Below the pieces are notes generated by a model. That model did not search any database. It was not told the origin of the DNA and saw nothing but the letters and a program-made list of their open reading frames with translations. From Bradyrhizobium sp. BR13661 (GTDB taxonomy: Bacteria; Pseudomonadota; Alphaproteobacteria; Rhizobiales; Xanthobacteraceae): a DNA stretch of 64,000 bases. The DNA is taken from the NCBI RefSeq assembly GCF_029892425.1, contig NZ_JARXWB010000014.1, forward strand, positions 1 to 64,000. The letters are read 5' to 3'. Each line of letters begins with the position of its first letter. Position 1 is the first letter of the stretch. Shown here one piece after another: positions 1-7,872 of the stretch. Made by a program: the position numbers and the translations under genes.

Positions 1-920
1 GTCTTCATGACGCCTTCCTGCAGCTCGGCGGTGACGTTGGAGAGGCGCTGCAGCGGCACCTTGAACTCGGTGTCCTCGTTGCGGCGGGAGATCTCCAGCA
101 GCTGGTTGCGGGTCAGCACCAGCTCGGAGACCATGGTCATCAGATGCTCCAGCGTATCCACGTTGACGCGGATCGACTGGTTGGCGATGCGGTCGCCCTC
201 GCCGGCGGTCTCATCGGCTGCCAACTTCTTGGCCGCAGCCTTTTCCCGGGCGGACTTGGCTTCCTTCGCGGCCGGCGCAGGCGCTTCGGCAACAGGCGCG
301 GGCTCGGCCACCGGCGCGGGCGCCGGGGCTTCGATCGCGGTCTCGCGGAAGGCGCGTTCGAGATCATCGAGCGAGACCTCGCCCGGACGCAAGGGACGTT
401 CCAGGGTCTGGTCGATCAGTGTGCCCGTGGTCATCTCTTTTGCAGCGGCGGGAGCCGGCGCAGGCGCAGCGGCGACAGGCGCTTCCGGCACCAATGGCGG
501 CGCTTCGGCAACGGGAGCAGCAGCACCGGCCGCCATGGCCGCCATGCCTTGCTCGACCATTGCCTCTAACTTGTCGATGAGATCGCGGTCCTCGCCTTCG
601 GGCTCGGCTTCGGTGGCCTCCAGACCTGCGAGGATCTCCTTGATGCGGTCGATCGAGGACAGGATCAGCGTCACCGCCGGTCCCGTCACCGGCATGCCGT
701 CGCGGAATTTGCCCATCAGCGTCTCGCCGGCATGCGCCAGCGCTTCGAGCCGCGGCAGGCCGAGGAAGCCGCACGTACCCTTGATGGTATGAACAAGGCG
801 GAAGATGTTATCCAGGATCTTGGCGTTGTTCGGCTCCTGCTCGAACTTCACCAACTGATTGTCGACGGTGTCCAGGCTCTCGCTGGTCTCCGTCAGAAAC
901 TCCCGCAACAGATCATCCAT
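1..920 (-). CDS. cheA: Chemotaxis histidine kinase CheA, N-terminal part (cut by window edge)
   Basis: CheA receives signals from chemoreceptors, autophosphorylates on its P1 domain and passes phosphate to CheY/CheB. The visible 306 residues begin MDDLLREF. They contain an HPt (P1) domain with the phospho-acceptor His44 in LVHTIKGTCGFLG, then a long Ala/Pro/Glu-rich linker (about 130-250), then the start of the dimerisation helices (NVDTLEHLMTMVSELVLTRN). The kinase core lies beyond position 1. The gene lies just downstream of chpT on the same strand, with about 200 bp between them. HPt motif and order are seen directly; which che cluster it belongs to cannot be told. Confidence 0.9.
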   Translation of the reverse strand, partial: MDDLLREFLTETSESLDTVDNQLVKFEQEPNNAKILDNIFRLVHTIKGTCGFLGLPRLEALAHAGETLMGKFRDGMPVTGPAVTLILSSIDRIKEILAGLEATEAEPEGEDRDLIDKLEAMVEQGMAAMAAGAAAPVAEAPPLVPEAPVAAAPAPAPAAAKEMTTGTLIDQTLERPLRPGEVSLDDLERAFRETAIEAPAPAPVAEPAPVAEAPAPAAKEAKSAREKAAAKKLAADETAGEGDRIANQSIRVNVDTLEHLMTMVSELVLTRNQLLEISRRNEDTEFKVPLQRLSNVTAELQEGVMK

Positions 921-1049
921 GAAAACAGGCCTTCATACAGAGAGGGCGCGCACGAATTGTGATGCGCCAGATCGGAATGGGGCCAGCTTCACCGCAAAGC
1001 GTTTAATAATGGTTGAGTATGTGCAAAAGAACGGAACCAACAAAGACAT

Positions 1050-1078
1050 AAGGCGCTCCGGACAAGCCGAAGCGCCTT
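1050..1078 (-). terminator. Weak hairpin downstream of chpT
   Basis: Inverted repeat AAGGCGCT / AGCGCCTT with a 13-nt loop lies about 40 bp past the chpT stop. On the minus strand it is followed by a short T-containing tail (ATGTCTTTG) rather than a clean T-run. It could separate chpT from cheA transcription or be a weak terminator. Confidence 0.4.
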
Positions 1079-1116
1079 GTAAAGGATCAATTAACCGCTG
1101 AGCGCTGTGCGCGCGT

Positions 1117-1770
1117 TTACGAAGCGGTAACGATGATGGCCTCGCCCTCGTGCTTGAGCGACACGGTGAGACCGCAGGCCTGCGCCAATAGGCGCGTATA
1201 ATAAGGCTGGATCGCATGTGCATCTGCAGCCGGCCCGCGCTCGCCGCTGAGAAGCTCGGAGATGTTCTGCGGCAGACGCGCGTTGTGTCCGGTCGCGGTG
1301 ATGCGGAAGCTCATCGTCTCGCCCTCGCCGATCGGATCGATCGTCAGCATGCCGCCGCGCGGGATCGTGTGCTGGGCAACGACCAGCATGTTGAGCAGCA
1401 GCTTGACGCGGTTCTTCGGCAGCAGCAGCCGCGGCAGATTCCACGTGATCGAGCACTTGCCGTCCTCGATGTGGCCCTTCGCCATGGTCTGGGCATCGCC
1501 GAGATCGATCTGCGCGCCGGAGGAACCGGCCGCGCCGAAGGCGAGGCGGCAGAACTGCAGGCGGGCGGAGGCGGTCTTGGCACTCTTGCGAATGAGGTCG
1601 AGCGCGAATTCGCGATCCTCGGGCTTGGGATTGTCATCGAGCACTTCGAGCCCATTGACGATGGCGCCGACCGGGCTGATGAGATCATGACAGACCCGCG
1701 AGCACAGCAGCGCCGCGAGTTCGAGCATATCGGGAGCGGAAGCGGTACCTGAAGACGGAGCGTCAGACAT
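1117..1770 (-). CDS. chpT: Histidine phosphotransferase ChpT
   Basis: ChpT is the alphaproteobacterial phosphotransferase that relays phosphate from CckA to CtrA and CpdR in cell-cycle control. The 217-residue protein has the DHp-like helix with the acceptor histidine in SRVCHDLISPVGAIVNGLEVL (His28), followed by a degenerate ATPase-like fold that ends LTVSLKHEGEAIIVTAS. Its length fits the family. I chose the ATG at 1770 (MSDAPSSG) rather than the upstream in-frame start at 1812, because the extra 14 residues look like leader sequence. It sits upstream of cheA on the same strand. Family assignment is strong; its partners in this organism are inferred. Confidence 0.85.
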   Translation of the reverse strand: MSDAPSSGTASAPDMLELAALLCSRVCHDLISPVGAIVNGLEVLDDNPKPEDREFALDLIRKSAKTASARLQFCRLAFGAAGSSGAQIDLGDAQTMAKGHIEDGKCSITWNLPRLLLPKNRVKLLLNMLVVAQHTIPRGGMLTIDPIGEGETMSFRITATGHNARLPQNISELLSGERGPAADAHAIQPYYTRLLAQACGLTVSLKHEGEAIIVTAS

Positions 1771-1946
1771 AAAGGGTTCCTGCAATTGCACGGCGTGGAC
1801 GCGGCGAATCACGCATGGCTTAAACTGTCGCTGCGGGTTCTATCATTCGCCAGCCCGTGGCAGGAAGCTTGCGATAGGTTCGAAGCGGCCATAAAGCACC
1901 ACAGGCGAATCAAGTGAGAGACACGAAACTTGCCAATGAATGAGGC

Positions 1947-2774
1947 ATGCAGGTGAGGATCATCGACGGCGAGGCCGCCGGCCGGCTGATGGAGCCCCTG
2001 ACCGCGCTGGTGCTGCAGGCCGGCGAGGCGATCCTGCGCGTCGACCGCGGGGCGATGCGGGTCGACGGCAAGCAGGACGGCTCGCCGGTGACCGAGGCCG
2101 ACCTTGCCGCCGACCGCATCATTGCCGACGGTCTGGCTCAGCTTGCAGACGACGTGCCGACACTTTCGGAAGAGCGCACCCACCTCGCCTCGCCGCCGTT
2201 TCGCGGCAGCTTCTTCCTGATCGATCCGCTCGACGGCACCAAGGAGTTCGTCGCTGGGCGCGACGAATTCACCGTCAACCTGGCCATCGTGACGCAGGGC
2301 GTGCCGCTGCTCGGCATCGTCAGCGCGCCCGCGCTGGGGCTGCTCTGGCGCGGCATCGTCGGCCGCGGCGCCGAGCGGGTGCGATTTGACCGCGCAACCA
2401 TCGGCGCTGCCGAGCCTATTCATAGCCGCAAGCTGCCCAGGCCTGGCGAGCCCTGGATCGCCGCGGTGAGCCGTTCGCATGGCGATGAGAAGAGTGAGGC
2501 GTTCATCGACCGCCGCCCCAACGCTGTCAGAAAGACCTGCGGGTCGGCCGTCAAATTCGGCCGGATCGCGGAGGGCAGCGCCGACATCTATCCCCGCTTC
2601 GGGCCGACCTGCGAATGGGACGTCGGGGCCGGCTGCGCGGTCGTGACGGCGGCTGGCGGCAAGGTGACCGACGGCAAGGGCGGCGAGCTCCGGTTCGGCG
2701 AGCGCGGCGATACCGGCTTCATCATCCCTGATTTCATCGCCTGGGGCGACGCCGGGGCGGTAACGAACTACTGA
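1947..2774 (+). CDS. cysQ: 3'(2'),5'-bisphosphate nucleotidase CysQ
   Basis: CysQ hydrolyses PAP (3'-phosphoadenosine 5'-phosphate), a by-product of sulfate assimilation, and belongs to the Li+-sensitive inositol-monophosphatase superfamily. The 275-residue protein shows the metal-binding motif IDPLDGTKEF (92-101) with the upstream acid LSEE (73-76), and the second motif CEWDVGAG near residue 215. The ATG at 1947 is used; an in-frame ATG 14 codons later (MEPLTALVL) is also possible. Its last 7 bp overlap the 3' end of the convergent YHS gene. An inositol-monophosphatase activity cannot be excluded. Confidence 0.85.
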   Translation: MQVRIIDGEAAGRLMEPLTALVLQAGEAILRVDRGAMRVDGKQDGSPVTEADLAADRIIADGLAQLADDVPTLSEERTHLASPPFRGSFFLIDPLDGTKEFVAGRDEFTVNLAIVTQGVPLLGIVSAPALGLLWRGIVGRGAERVRFDRATIGAAEPIHSRKLPRPGEPWIAAVSRSHGDEKSEAFIDRRPNAVRKTCGSAVKFGRIAEGSADIYPRFGPTCEWDVGAGCAVVTAAGGKVTDGKGGELRFGERGDTGFIIPDFIAWGDAGAVTNY

Positions 2775-3271
2775 CTGAGCTTGTCCTGAAGCGCCGGCCA
2801 GCGCTTGCCGACTTCATAGAGGAAGCGTTCGGGGTTGGCCGCGAAGGCGTCGCGATTGTCTTCCCGGCTGAACAGATAGAGCCGCTGCGCCGAGATCACG
2901 AAGAAGCGCGGATTGCCGGCGATGATCACGCCGCGGGCGATATCGGCGGGGTCATAGCCGCCGAACTGCGGTCCGTAGACTTCGGGATGGGCCAGGAATT
3001 CGGCCCGGTTGCCGTCGTTGCGGAAGCGCCAGACCGCGCCCCAGAGGTTGGCCTCGAACTGCGCCGTCCCCTGCACGGCCATGCCGTCGACGAAATAGGC
3101 CACAGGGTCGAAGCCCTCGATGGCGACGCCGGAGAAGCGATTGACGACGATCCGCTCGGTGGTGGCCGCGCGCGCCGGCAGCCCGGACAAGCCGAGCCAT
3201 ATGCCCGCCAGAAGGCCGATCAAGGCAATTCCTAGGCGTAAAGGGCTATCTTCCTGCCGTTGTGCCGTCAT
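2768..3271 (-). CDS. Exported/membrane-anchored YHS-domain protein
   Basis: This 167-residue protein has an N-terminal hydrophobic segment (LGIALIGLLAGIWLGLSGLPARA) that fits a signal peptide or anchor. A YHS-type domain follows: GVAIEGFDPVAYFVDG, later VWRFRNDGNRAEFLAHPEVYGPQFGGY. YHS domains are often metal-linked and occur in copper and oxygenase-related proteins, but this subfamily lacks the paired cysteines of metal-binding YHS domains, so its function is unknown. The start at 3271 (MTAQRQ) is preferred over an ATG six codons upstream. It is convergent with cysQ and divergent from eipA. Confidence 0.7.
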   Translation of the reverse strand: MTAQRQEDSPLRLGIALIGLLAGIWLGLSGLPARAATTERIVVNRFSGVAIEGFDPVAYFVDGMAVQGTAQFEANLWGAVWRFRNDGNRAEFLAHPEVYGPQFGGYDPADIARGVIIAGNPRFFVISAQRLYLFSREDNRDAFAANPERFLYEVGKRWPALQDKLSQ

Positions 3272-3382
3272 AGTTGCTGCGGATAACATCCGAGTCGAGG
3301 GGACATCCGGCGCAACCTAGGGCCGTGCCTGTTGGCATCAGGTTAAGGGAAGCGGACCGGGATCGATACCAGGGGTTCTTTT

Positions 3383-3991
3383 ATGACTTTCGCATCACGC
3401 CTTGCCGCAGCGGCGCTCATCGCGCTGGCTGGCTGGACCGTGCCGGCCTCCGCCCAGACGGCCGCGCCGCCGCCGGACCTGCCGCCGCCGCAGCGCACCC
3501 CGACCCCGAACACCTACGGCCCGGACGAACTCGTCACCGCCGGCCACCGCTTCTTCGGCAATGTCTCGCGCGGCCTCGCCTCGATCATCGAGAAGGCGGT
3601 CAGCCAGTGGGGCCTGCCGAACGGCTATATCCTCGGCGAGGAAGGCTCCGGCGCCTTCGTCGCAGGCCTGCGCTACGGCGAAGGCACGCTCTACACCAAG
3701 AACGCCGGCGACCTGCGCGTCTACTGGCAGGGTCCCTCGCTCGGCTTCGACTGGGGCGGCGACGGCGCGCGCACCATGACGCTGGTCTATAACCTGCCCG
3801 CCACCAACGCGATCTACCAGCGCTTCGCCGGCATCGACGGCTCGGCCTATATCATCGGCGGCTTCGGCATGACGGCGCTGACCGCCAACAACATCGTGCT
3901 GGTGCCGATCCGCTCCGGCCTGGGCTTACGCCTCGGCGCCAATATCGGCTACTTGAAGTACACGCCGCGAGCGACCTGGAACCCGTTCTAG
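3383..3991 (+). CDS. eipA: DUF1134 periplasmic protein, EipA family
   Basis: This 202-residue protein has a clear signal peptide (cleavage likely after WTVPASAQ). A Pro-rich linker and the DUF1134 domain follow (from GPDELVTAGHRFFGNVSRGLASIIEKA to the C-terminus). DUF1134 proteins, called EipA in Brucella, are periplasmic beta-barrel-like proteins needed for envelope integrity and virulence, linked genetically to O-polysaccharide. The length and the Gly-rich motifs (YIIGGFGMTAL, GLRLGANIGYLKY) fit. It is monocistronic between a divergent YHS gene and the coiled-coil gene. Role here is by homology only. Confidence 0.8.
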   Translation: MTFASRLAAAALIALAGWTVPASAQTAAPPPDLPPPQRTPTPNTYGPDELVTAGHRFFGNVSRGLASIIEKAVSQWGLPNGYILGEEGSGAFVAGLRYGEGTLYTKNAGDLRVYWQGPSLGFDWGGDGARTMTLVYNLPATNAIYQRFAGIDGSAYIIGGFGMTALTANNIVLVPIRSGLGLRLGANIGYLKYTPRATWNPF

Positions 3992-4109
3992 CGCTCCCCT
4001 CCCCGGTCAAGTCCCGGATTCACGTTAACAACAGGGCGGGGCTGGCTTTTTGCCGGCCCGCCATGCATTGTCCTTGGTAAATTCTTCCTTGTTTCTCGGA
4101 GTTTGACCC

Positions 4110-5390
4110 ATGGTCGAACCGATCATGTACCTGGCGATCGGTTTCCTGCTGTCGATGCTGTGCGGGCTCGCCATCGTGCCGCTGGTGCATAACCGCGCGG
4201 TGCGCCTGACCACGCGCCGGCTCGAGGCGGCAACGCCGCTGTCGATGGCGGAGATCCAGGCCGACAAGGACCAGCTCCGCGCCGAGTTCGCCATGTCGGC
4301 GCGCCGGCTCGAGATGAGCGTCGACCAGCTCAAGAACAAGACCACGAGCCAGCTCGCCGAGCTCGGCAAGAAGAGCGACGCCATCAACCGCATGAAGATC
4401 GAGCTCGGCGAGAAGAACGCCACGATCTTCGCGCTCGAGGCGCGCGAGAAGGCGGTGAAGGAGCAGCTGCGCGCTACCGAGGAAGAGTTCAACGCCAAGA
4501 CCGAATTGTTGCGCGAGGCCGAGATCGCGCTCAGCAACAAGCAGGCCGAGCTCGCCAAGATCAACTCCGAACTGTCCGACCGTTCGATGATGGCGGAGAC
4601 CCGCCAGGTCGAGCTGGTCGCGGTTCGCGCGCAGATCGAGGAATTGAAGAACCGCGTCGGCGATGCCGAGAAGGAATTCACCGCGACCCAAGCGCGGCTG
4701 GCGCAGGAGCGTACGGAATCGGAAGCCGCCACGCGCGAGCTCGGCGATGCCCGCGGCCGCGTCGAGAATCTGAGCCAGCGCGTCACCGAGCTCGATCGCC
4801 AGCTGATCGTGCAGGTGAAGGAAGCCGAGATGCTGTCGAGCCGCGTCGCCGACCTCGAAGGCCGCCTCGCCACGCAAGGCAAGCTGCTGGCCGAGCGCGA
4901 GTACGAGAACAACCAGCTGCGCCAGACCAACGATGCATCCGAGCGCACCATCAAGGACCTGCGCGTCGAGATCGCCGCCTTGAGCGGCGGCAAATCGTCC
5001 GCCGCGATGGAGACGCTGCGCACCGAGAAGGCCGCGCTGGAAGAGCAGCTGCGCGCCGCGCGTGACGAGCGCGCGAAACTCCAGCGCGACATCAATGCGA
5101 TCCAGCAGCAGGCGGAGAGTTCCTGGGCGACCGAGCGCATGGAGAACGCGCTGCTGCGCGAGCGCATCAACGACATCGCCGCCGAGGTGGCAAAGCTCGC
5201 GATGCAGCTCGAGGGCCCGAACTCGCCGATCGAGGCGCTGCTGGCGGCCGAGGCCGGCCAGCCGCCGAAGCCGGCCGCCCGCCCCGCCAATGGCACCGCG
5301 GCCACTCTCCCCGAGAGTGGCGGAACGCTCGCCGAGCGCATCCGCGCGCTGCAGGCCCACGCCTCCCGCGCCCGCCAGCAGGGCGCCTGA
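4110..5390 (+). CDS. Membrane-anchored long coiled-coil protein, unknown function
   Basis: I do not recognise a named family. The 426 residues begin with one transmembrane helix (about 5-26, YLAIGFLLSMLCGLAIVPLV). About 300 residues of heptad-rich, Glu/Lys/Arg/Gln-rich coiled coil follow (roughly 50-370, with repeated ELxxxxxxI/L spacing), then a Pro/Ala-rich tail. The topology suggests an inner-membrane anchor with a rod in the cytoplasm. A TTG-rich spacer and a cat box-like GGAG precede the ATG. It stands alone between eipA and tRNA-Val. It could be a structural, polarity or division scaffold, but nothing in the sequence decides this. Confidence 0.75.
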   Translation: MVEPIMYLAIGFLLSMLCGLAIVPLVHNRAVRLTTRRLEAATPLSMAEIQADKDQLRAEFAMSARRLEMSVDQLKNKTTSQLAELGKKSDAINRMKIELGEKNATIFALEAREKAVKEQLRATEEEFNAKTELLREAEIALSNKQAELAKINSELSDRSMMAETRQVELVAVRAQIEELKNRVGDAEKEFTATQARLAQERTESEAATRELGDARGRVENLSQRVTELDRQLIVQVKEAEMLSSRVADLEGRLATQGKLLAEREYENNQLRQTNDASERTIKDLRVEIAALSGGKSSAAMETLRTEKAALEEQLRAARDERAKLQRDINAIQQQAESSWATERMENALLRERINDIAAEVAKLAMQLEGPNSPIEALLAAEAGQPPKPAARPANGTAATLPESGGTLAERIRALQAHASRARQQGA

Positions 5391-5400
5391 GCGGAAAAAC

Positions 5401-5428
5401 TTGACACCTTGGGCCCGCACTTCTAAAT
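5401..5428 (+). promoter_or_regulatory. Putative tRNA-Val promoter
   Basis: A perfect -35 box TTGACA (5401-5406) is followed after about 15 bp by TCTAAA (5422-5427), a 4/6 match to the -10 box. It lies some 58 bp before the mature tRNA. The spacing is slightly short, so this is only a candidate. Confidence 0.4.
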
Positions 5429-5485
5429 CGCGGGCTCCGATGCGCCGGCCGGCCGACAAGGTCCGGCCGCCCGCATGATGGTCCC

Positions 5486-5560
5486 GGGCGCATAGCTCAG
5501 CGGGAGAGCGTTCCCTTCACACGGGAGAGGTCCAAGGTTCGATCCCTTGTGCGCCCACCA
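5486..5560 (+). tRNA. tRNA-Val (anticodon CAC)
   Basis: The cloverleaf is complete. Acceptor stem GGGCGCA pairs with TGCGCCC, discriminator A and encoded CCA follow (5557-5560). D-arm GCTC...GAGC; anticodon stem TTCCC/GGGAG with loop TTCACAC, giving anticodon CAC at 5518-5520; T-arm CAAGG TTCGATC CCTTG. CAC reads GTG valine codons, which are common in this GC-rich genome. Confidence 0.95.
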
Positions 5561-5839
5561 CGCTTCGCCAAAAGGCTTCGCGTGGCGCAGCCAGGCCCAA
5601 TGATCCAGCCCCAATGATGGCGAAGCGTGTCCGGCGCAGCTCGAAGAGCGTCAACGGACTGGGGCGTCTTGCTTCCGCTCCGTCAAACCCTCGAAAACAA
5701 CCCCATGCACAGTAGCCGAATTCAGTCGGATCAACGGGTTACGAATTTTCCGAAAAATTCTTGCTCCGTCGGGCAAAACAGGAGCATGATGGCATGGTCG
5801 GACAAGCGGCTGACTGCGGCGGATGGGCGATCTCTCGTC
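5561..5839. other. Intergenic stretch after tRNA-Val, no gene seen
   Basis: I see no convincing coding sequence here. It contains a locally AT-rich near-palindrome (GAATTTTCC/GAAAAATTC, 5743-5760) next to CTCCGTCGGGCAAAAC, a word I associate from memory with dispersed Bradyrhizobium intergenic repeats. No duplicated tRNA 3' end (attachment site) is evident. Confidence 0.4.
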
Positions 5840-5918
5840 GTCATTGCGAGCGCAGCGAAGCATCCAGAAATCCCTCCGCGGACACACTCTGGATTGCTTC
5901 GCTGCGCTCGCAATGACT
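5840..5918. repeat. Palindromic intergenic repeat
   Basis: A near-perfect inverted repeat: left arm GTCATTGCGAGCGCAGCGAA, right arm TTCGCTGCGCTCGCAATGAC, with inner ATCCAGA/TCTGGAT pairs. It would form a long RNA hairpin. It is one of several hairpin repeat families in this window. Confidence 0.85.
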
Positions 5919-5927
5919 GAGCAAACT

Positions 5928-6605
5928 TCAAGCGACCCGACTTGGCCTCCATGCCGCATACAGCCCGACGAGGGTCCCGATGACAACCAGCGCGGCGGCC
6001 AGCAGCACCTGCAACTCGCCGTCATCCGTGGCGCCGACGGACGACACCAGCCGGGTCACGATGACGAACAGGATGCCGACGGCGGCCGCTGCACCCACGC
6101 AGAGATAGGCGAGCTCTCGCGCCAGGTTGCGGCCGAGAAGTCCGAGCGCGGTGAAATACATCGCGCAAGCGTTGGGATGAACGAACAAGGCGATGCGTGC
6201 GTAGGGACCGTAGGCGTCGAAGAGCCACTCACAGCGGCCCAGCGCCGCTGACGACGCGACCCGCTGCAGGAACGGTCTGAAGAAGCGAGCCTGCCCGTAG
6301 CTCAGAACGGCGCCCACGATGATGGCGAGCCACGCCAGGACGAAAACGGAGGCATCTGCGGGCTTCGGATTGAGCGCCACGGACATCAGGATGAGCGCGG
6401 TGCCGGGAAAATAACCAAAATACGGAAAGACCGACTCGAGAAGCACGCAGACGAACATGAAGACCGGAAACCATGCGGAGCCGGTCGCATCCCGGACGAT
6501 GCTGTTCAAGTCAAAGATGTCAGTCCTGTACAGGACGAGGTACATGCATATCGCCAGTCCCGCCAACGCGTAGAACGGCAACGCTCCCGACAAAAACCGT
6601 CTCAT
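5928..6605 (-). CDS. Polytopic membrane protein, DedA/VTT-like
   Basis: This 225-residue protein has about five to six hydrophobic segments. The central portion FPYFGYFPGTALILMSVAL followed by AWLAIIVGAVLSYGQARFF and then LFVHPNACAMYFTALGLLGRN resembles the re-entrant loop layout of DedA/SNARE-associated (VTT) proteins, which act as lipid or undecaprenyl-phosphate scramblases. The match is from overall pattern, not a diagnostic motif; the canonical Glu after FPG is replaced by Thr. It is isolated, with repeats downstream and about 400 bp of non-coding DNA upstream. Confidence 0.55.
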   Translation of the reverse strand: MRRFLSGALPFYALAGLAICMYLVLYRTDIFDLNSIVRDATGSAWFPVFMFVCVLLESVFPYFGYFPGTALILMSVALNPKPADASVFVLAWLAIIVGAVLSYGQARFFRPFLQRVASSAALGRCEWLFDAYGPYARIALFVHPNACAMYFTALGLLGRNLARELAYLCVGAAAAVGILFVIVTRLVSSVGATDDGELQVLLAAALVVIGTLVGLYAAWRPSRVA

Positions 6606-7002
6606 CCAACCATCGCGCTTTGTTTCGCGGACATAGCAGGGACCGTCTATATCAGCCCTGCGCGATCGGCAAATCTCGATCTGTTGCGCAGCCGAGCCCG
6701 CGACAAAAGCGTCACTCGGTCAAACCTCGCGCCGGACCCCTCAGGCTTTTCTGAGGAACGCATCAGGGGATCGGCGGTTGACCTTGCGACCGGTGCCAGG
6801 CGCCCGGTCAAGTCCTATCCTGCAAATTGCCGGGCGCGATGAAAAAACCGAAAACGCCGGCCGTCCTGCCGGCGCTGTCTGCTTCCGCCCGTCGCCATCG
6901 CTGTCGAGAGCCATCGTGGCGTGGATGGGTCGTCAGAACGGATTGAGTTGACGATCAGCTAGTCCCCGATACCGGAGGACCTGGGATCAAGAGGATCTGC
7001 TA
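6606..7002. other. 397-bp intergenic region with hairpins
   Basis: No plausible gene. It holds two hairpins: CCTCAG-GCTTTT-CTGAGG (about 6739-6756) and the strong minus-strand terminator at 6841-6874 described separately. The segment 6876-7002 could be the body of a minus-strand small RNA. Confidence 0.4.
6841..6874 (-). terminator. Rho-independent terminator on the minus strand without an obvious gene
   Basis: On the minus strand the stem CGCCGGC-AGGACG-GCCGGCG is followed by TTTTCGGTTTTTTC. Flanking plus-strand genes start at 7003 and 7189, so no annotated minus-strand gene directly feeds it; the nearest is at 7458-7679. Confidence 0.65.
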
Positions 7003-7188
7003 ATGAGACAGCAATTTCGATCGCCTGCCGCCAAGGCGGCAAACAATTACTTCAAGCAGGTCCCGGAGAAAGTCGTGACCGATTACGAGAAAGCGCAACA
7101 GGCTTTCCACGCGAACAGGGAACGGCTGAAGGCCGAACGCCTGGCGCGGGATGCCGGACGAGAAACCCCATCCAACAGGACACGGTAG
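7003..7188 (+). CDS. Small basic hypothetical protein (61 aa)
   Basis: This 61-residue, Lys/Arg/Glu-rich helical protein (SPAAKAANNYFKQVPEKVVT then YEKAQQAFHANRERLKAERL) has no recognised domain. A plausible GAGGATCTGCTA precedes the ATG. Its TAG stop is immediately followed by the GTG of the next gene, implying translational coupling. Small size keeps certainty moderate. Confidence 0.6.
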   Translation: MRQQFRSPAAKAANNYFKQVPEKVVTDYEKAQQAFHANRERLKAERLARDAGRETPSNRTR

Positions 7189-7419
7189 GTGTCGCGATTC
7201 TACTTCGACATACGCGATCGTGAGCTGCTCGTCAGGACGAAGAAGGCCTGGATCAGTCAGCGTGCCGCGGAGATCGAAGCGGCGCTCTCTCTTGCCGATG
7301 TTGCCAGCCAGCTCACACCGTTCGCCAGCAGCGAAGATCTGGCCATCGAAGTTCGCGACGCGGCCGGGCCCGTTCTGAAAGCGACGTTCGTTCGCTTAAG
7401 AGGTCACCCGATCAATTGA
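7189..7419 (+). CDS. DUF6894-like small protein
   Basis: The 76-residue protein begins at GTG, directly abutting the previous stop codon. MSRFYFDIRDRELL, the central AAEIEAALSLADVASQL and the closing LAIEVRDAAGPVLKATFVRL match the pattern of the short DUF6894 proteins (RYFFDxRDGxxL...A...SLADxA), which are abundant in Bradyrhizobium and have no known function. It probably forms a two-gene unit with 7003-7188. Confidence 0.65.
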   Translation: MSRFYFDIRDRELLVRTKKAWISQRAAEIEAALSLADVASQLTPFASSEDLAIEVRDAAGPVLKATFVRLRGHPIN

Positions 7420-7457
7420 AAATCCAATTGAACTTGGCAGACTCGTCGATCTCCCGA

Positions 7458-7679
7458 TCAAAGCATCGACAGCACGACGATGGCGTCTTCGACCTCTCCC
7501 GAAGCAAGGCGCGTGCGCGCCATACGCTCGAACTGCGTCCGATGCTTCTGAAGATAGCTGAACGCCTGCTTCTGCGTGTTGAAGGTCGTCGCGAGCCGGC
7601 ACATCTGCCTGCTGGCGCCGAAGGCGAGAAAGAAAGTGATGGCTCCGTCGTCCGGTTTGACTCTGCGCGCGTCCTGCAC
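7458..7679 (-). CDS. Small hypothetical protein (73 aa)
   Basis: The 73-residue reading frame starts at GTG and encodes a protein-like sequence (ITFFLAFGASRQMCRLATTF, QAFSYLQKHRTQFERMARTR, ASGEVEDAIVVLSML). No family is recognised. It is convergent with the DUF6894-like gene. The start is uncertain: a GGAG lies too close to the GTG, and no upstream start exists in frame before a stop near 7763. Confidence 0.5.
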   Translation of the reverse strand: MQDARRVKPDDGAITFFLAFGASRQMCRLATTFNTQKQAFSYLQKHRTQFERMARTRLASGEVEDAIVVLSML

Positions 7680-7872
7680 TCTCCGGAATCGATCCGGAAG
7701 GATTGCTGCCGGCGCCGCCGAAAAAGAAGCCCTTCGAGCGCAAGCCGCCTTTGCCGGAGATCAAGGGCTCCGGCTTGCTTGCGAATTTGACTAGGCTGGC
7801 CTGTCGGTTCGAGCCCGCCCCTCATCGGAAGATGCGCGCTCTTGCAATTACAATGCTCGACTTGGCCGCGTC

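Noticed and set aside
4020..5459. Long antisense open reading frames (for example over the coiled-coil gene 4020-5459, over the TPP enzyme 15639-17384, over 31689-33842, 43050-44795 and 61459-62985)
   Set aside because: They mirror real genes on the opposite strand in a GC-rich genome, lack recognisable domains and ribosome sites, and have the skewed Arg/Ala/Gly composition of shadow frames.
5486..5930. Integrative element inserted at tRNA-Val
   Set aside because: No integrase gene and no repeated tRNA 3' end was found downstream.
7412..7825. Alternative 137-residue minus-strand frame overlapping the 73-residue gene at 7458
   Set aside because: Its product is Arg/Ser-rich and unlike a folded protein, whereas the 7458-7679 frame is protein-like.
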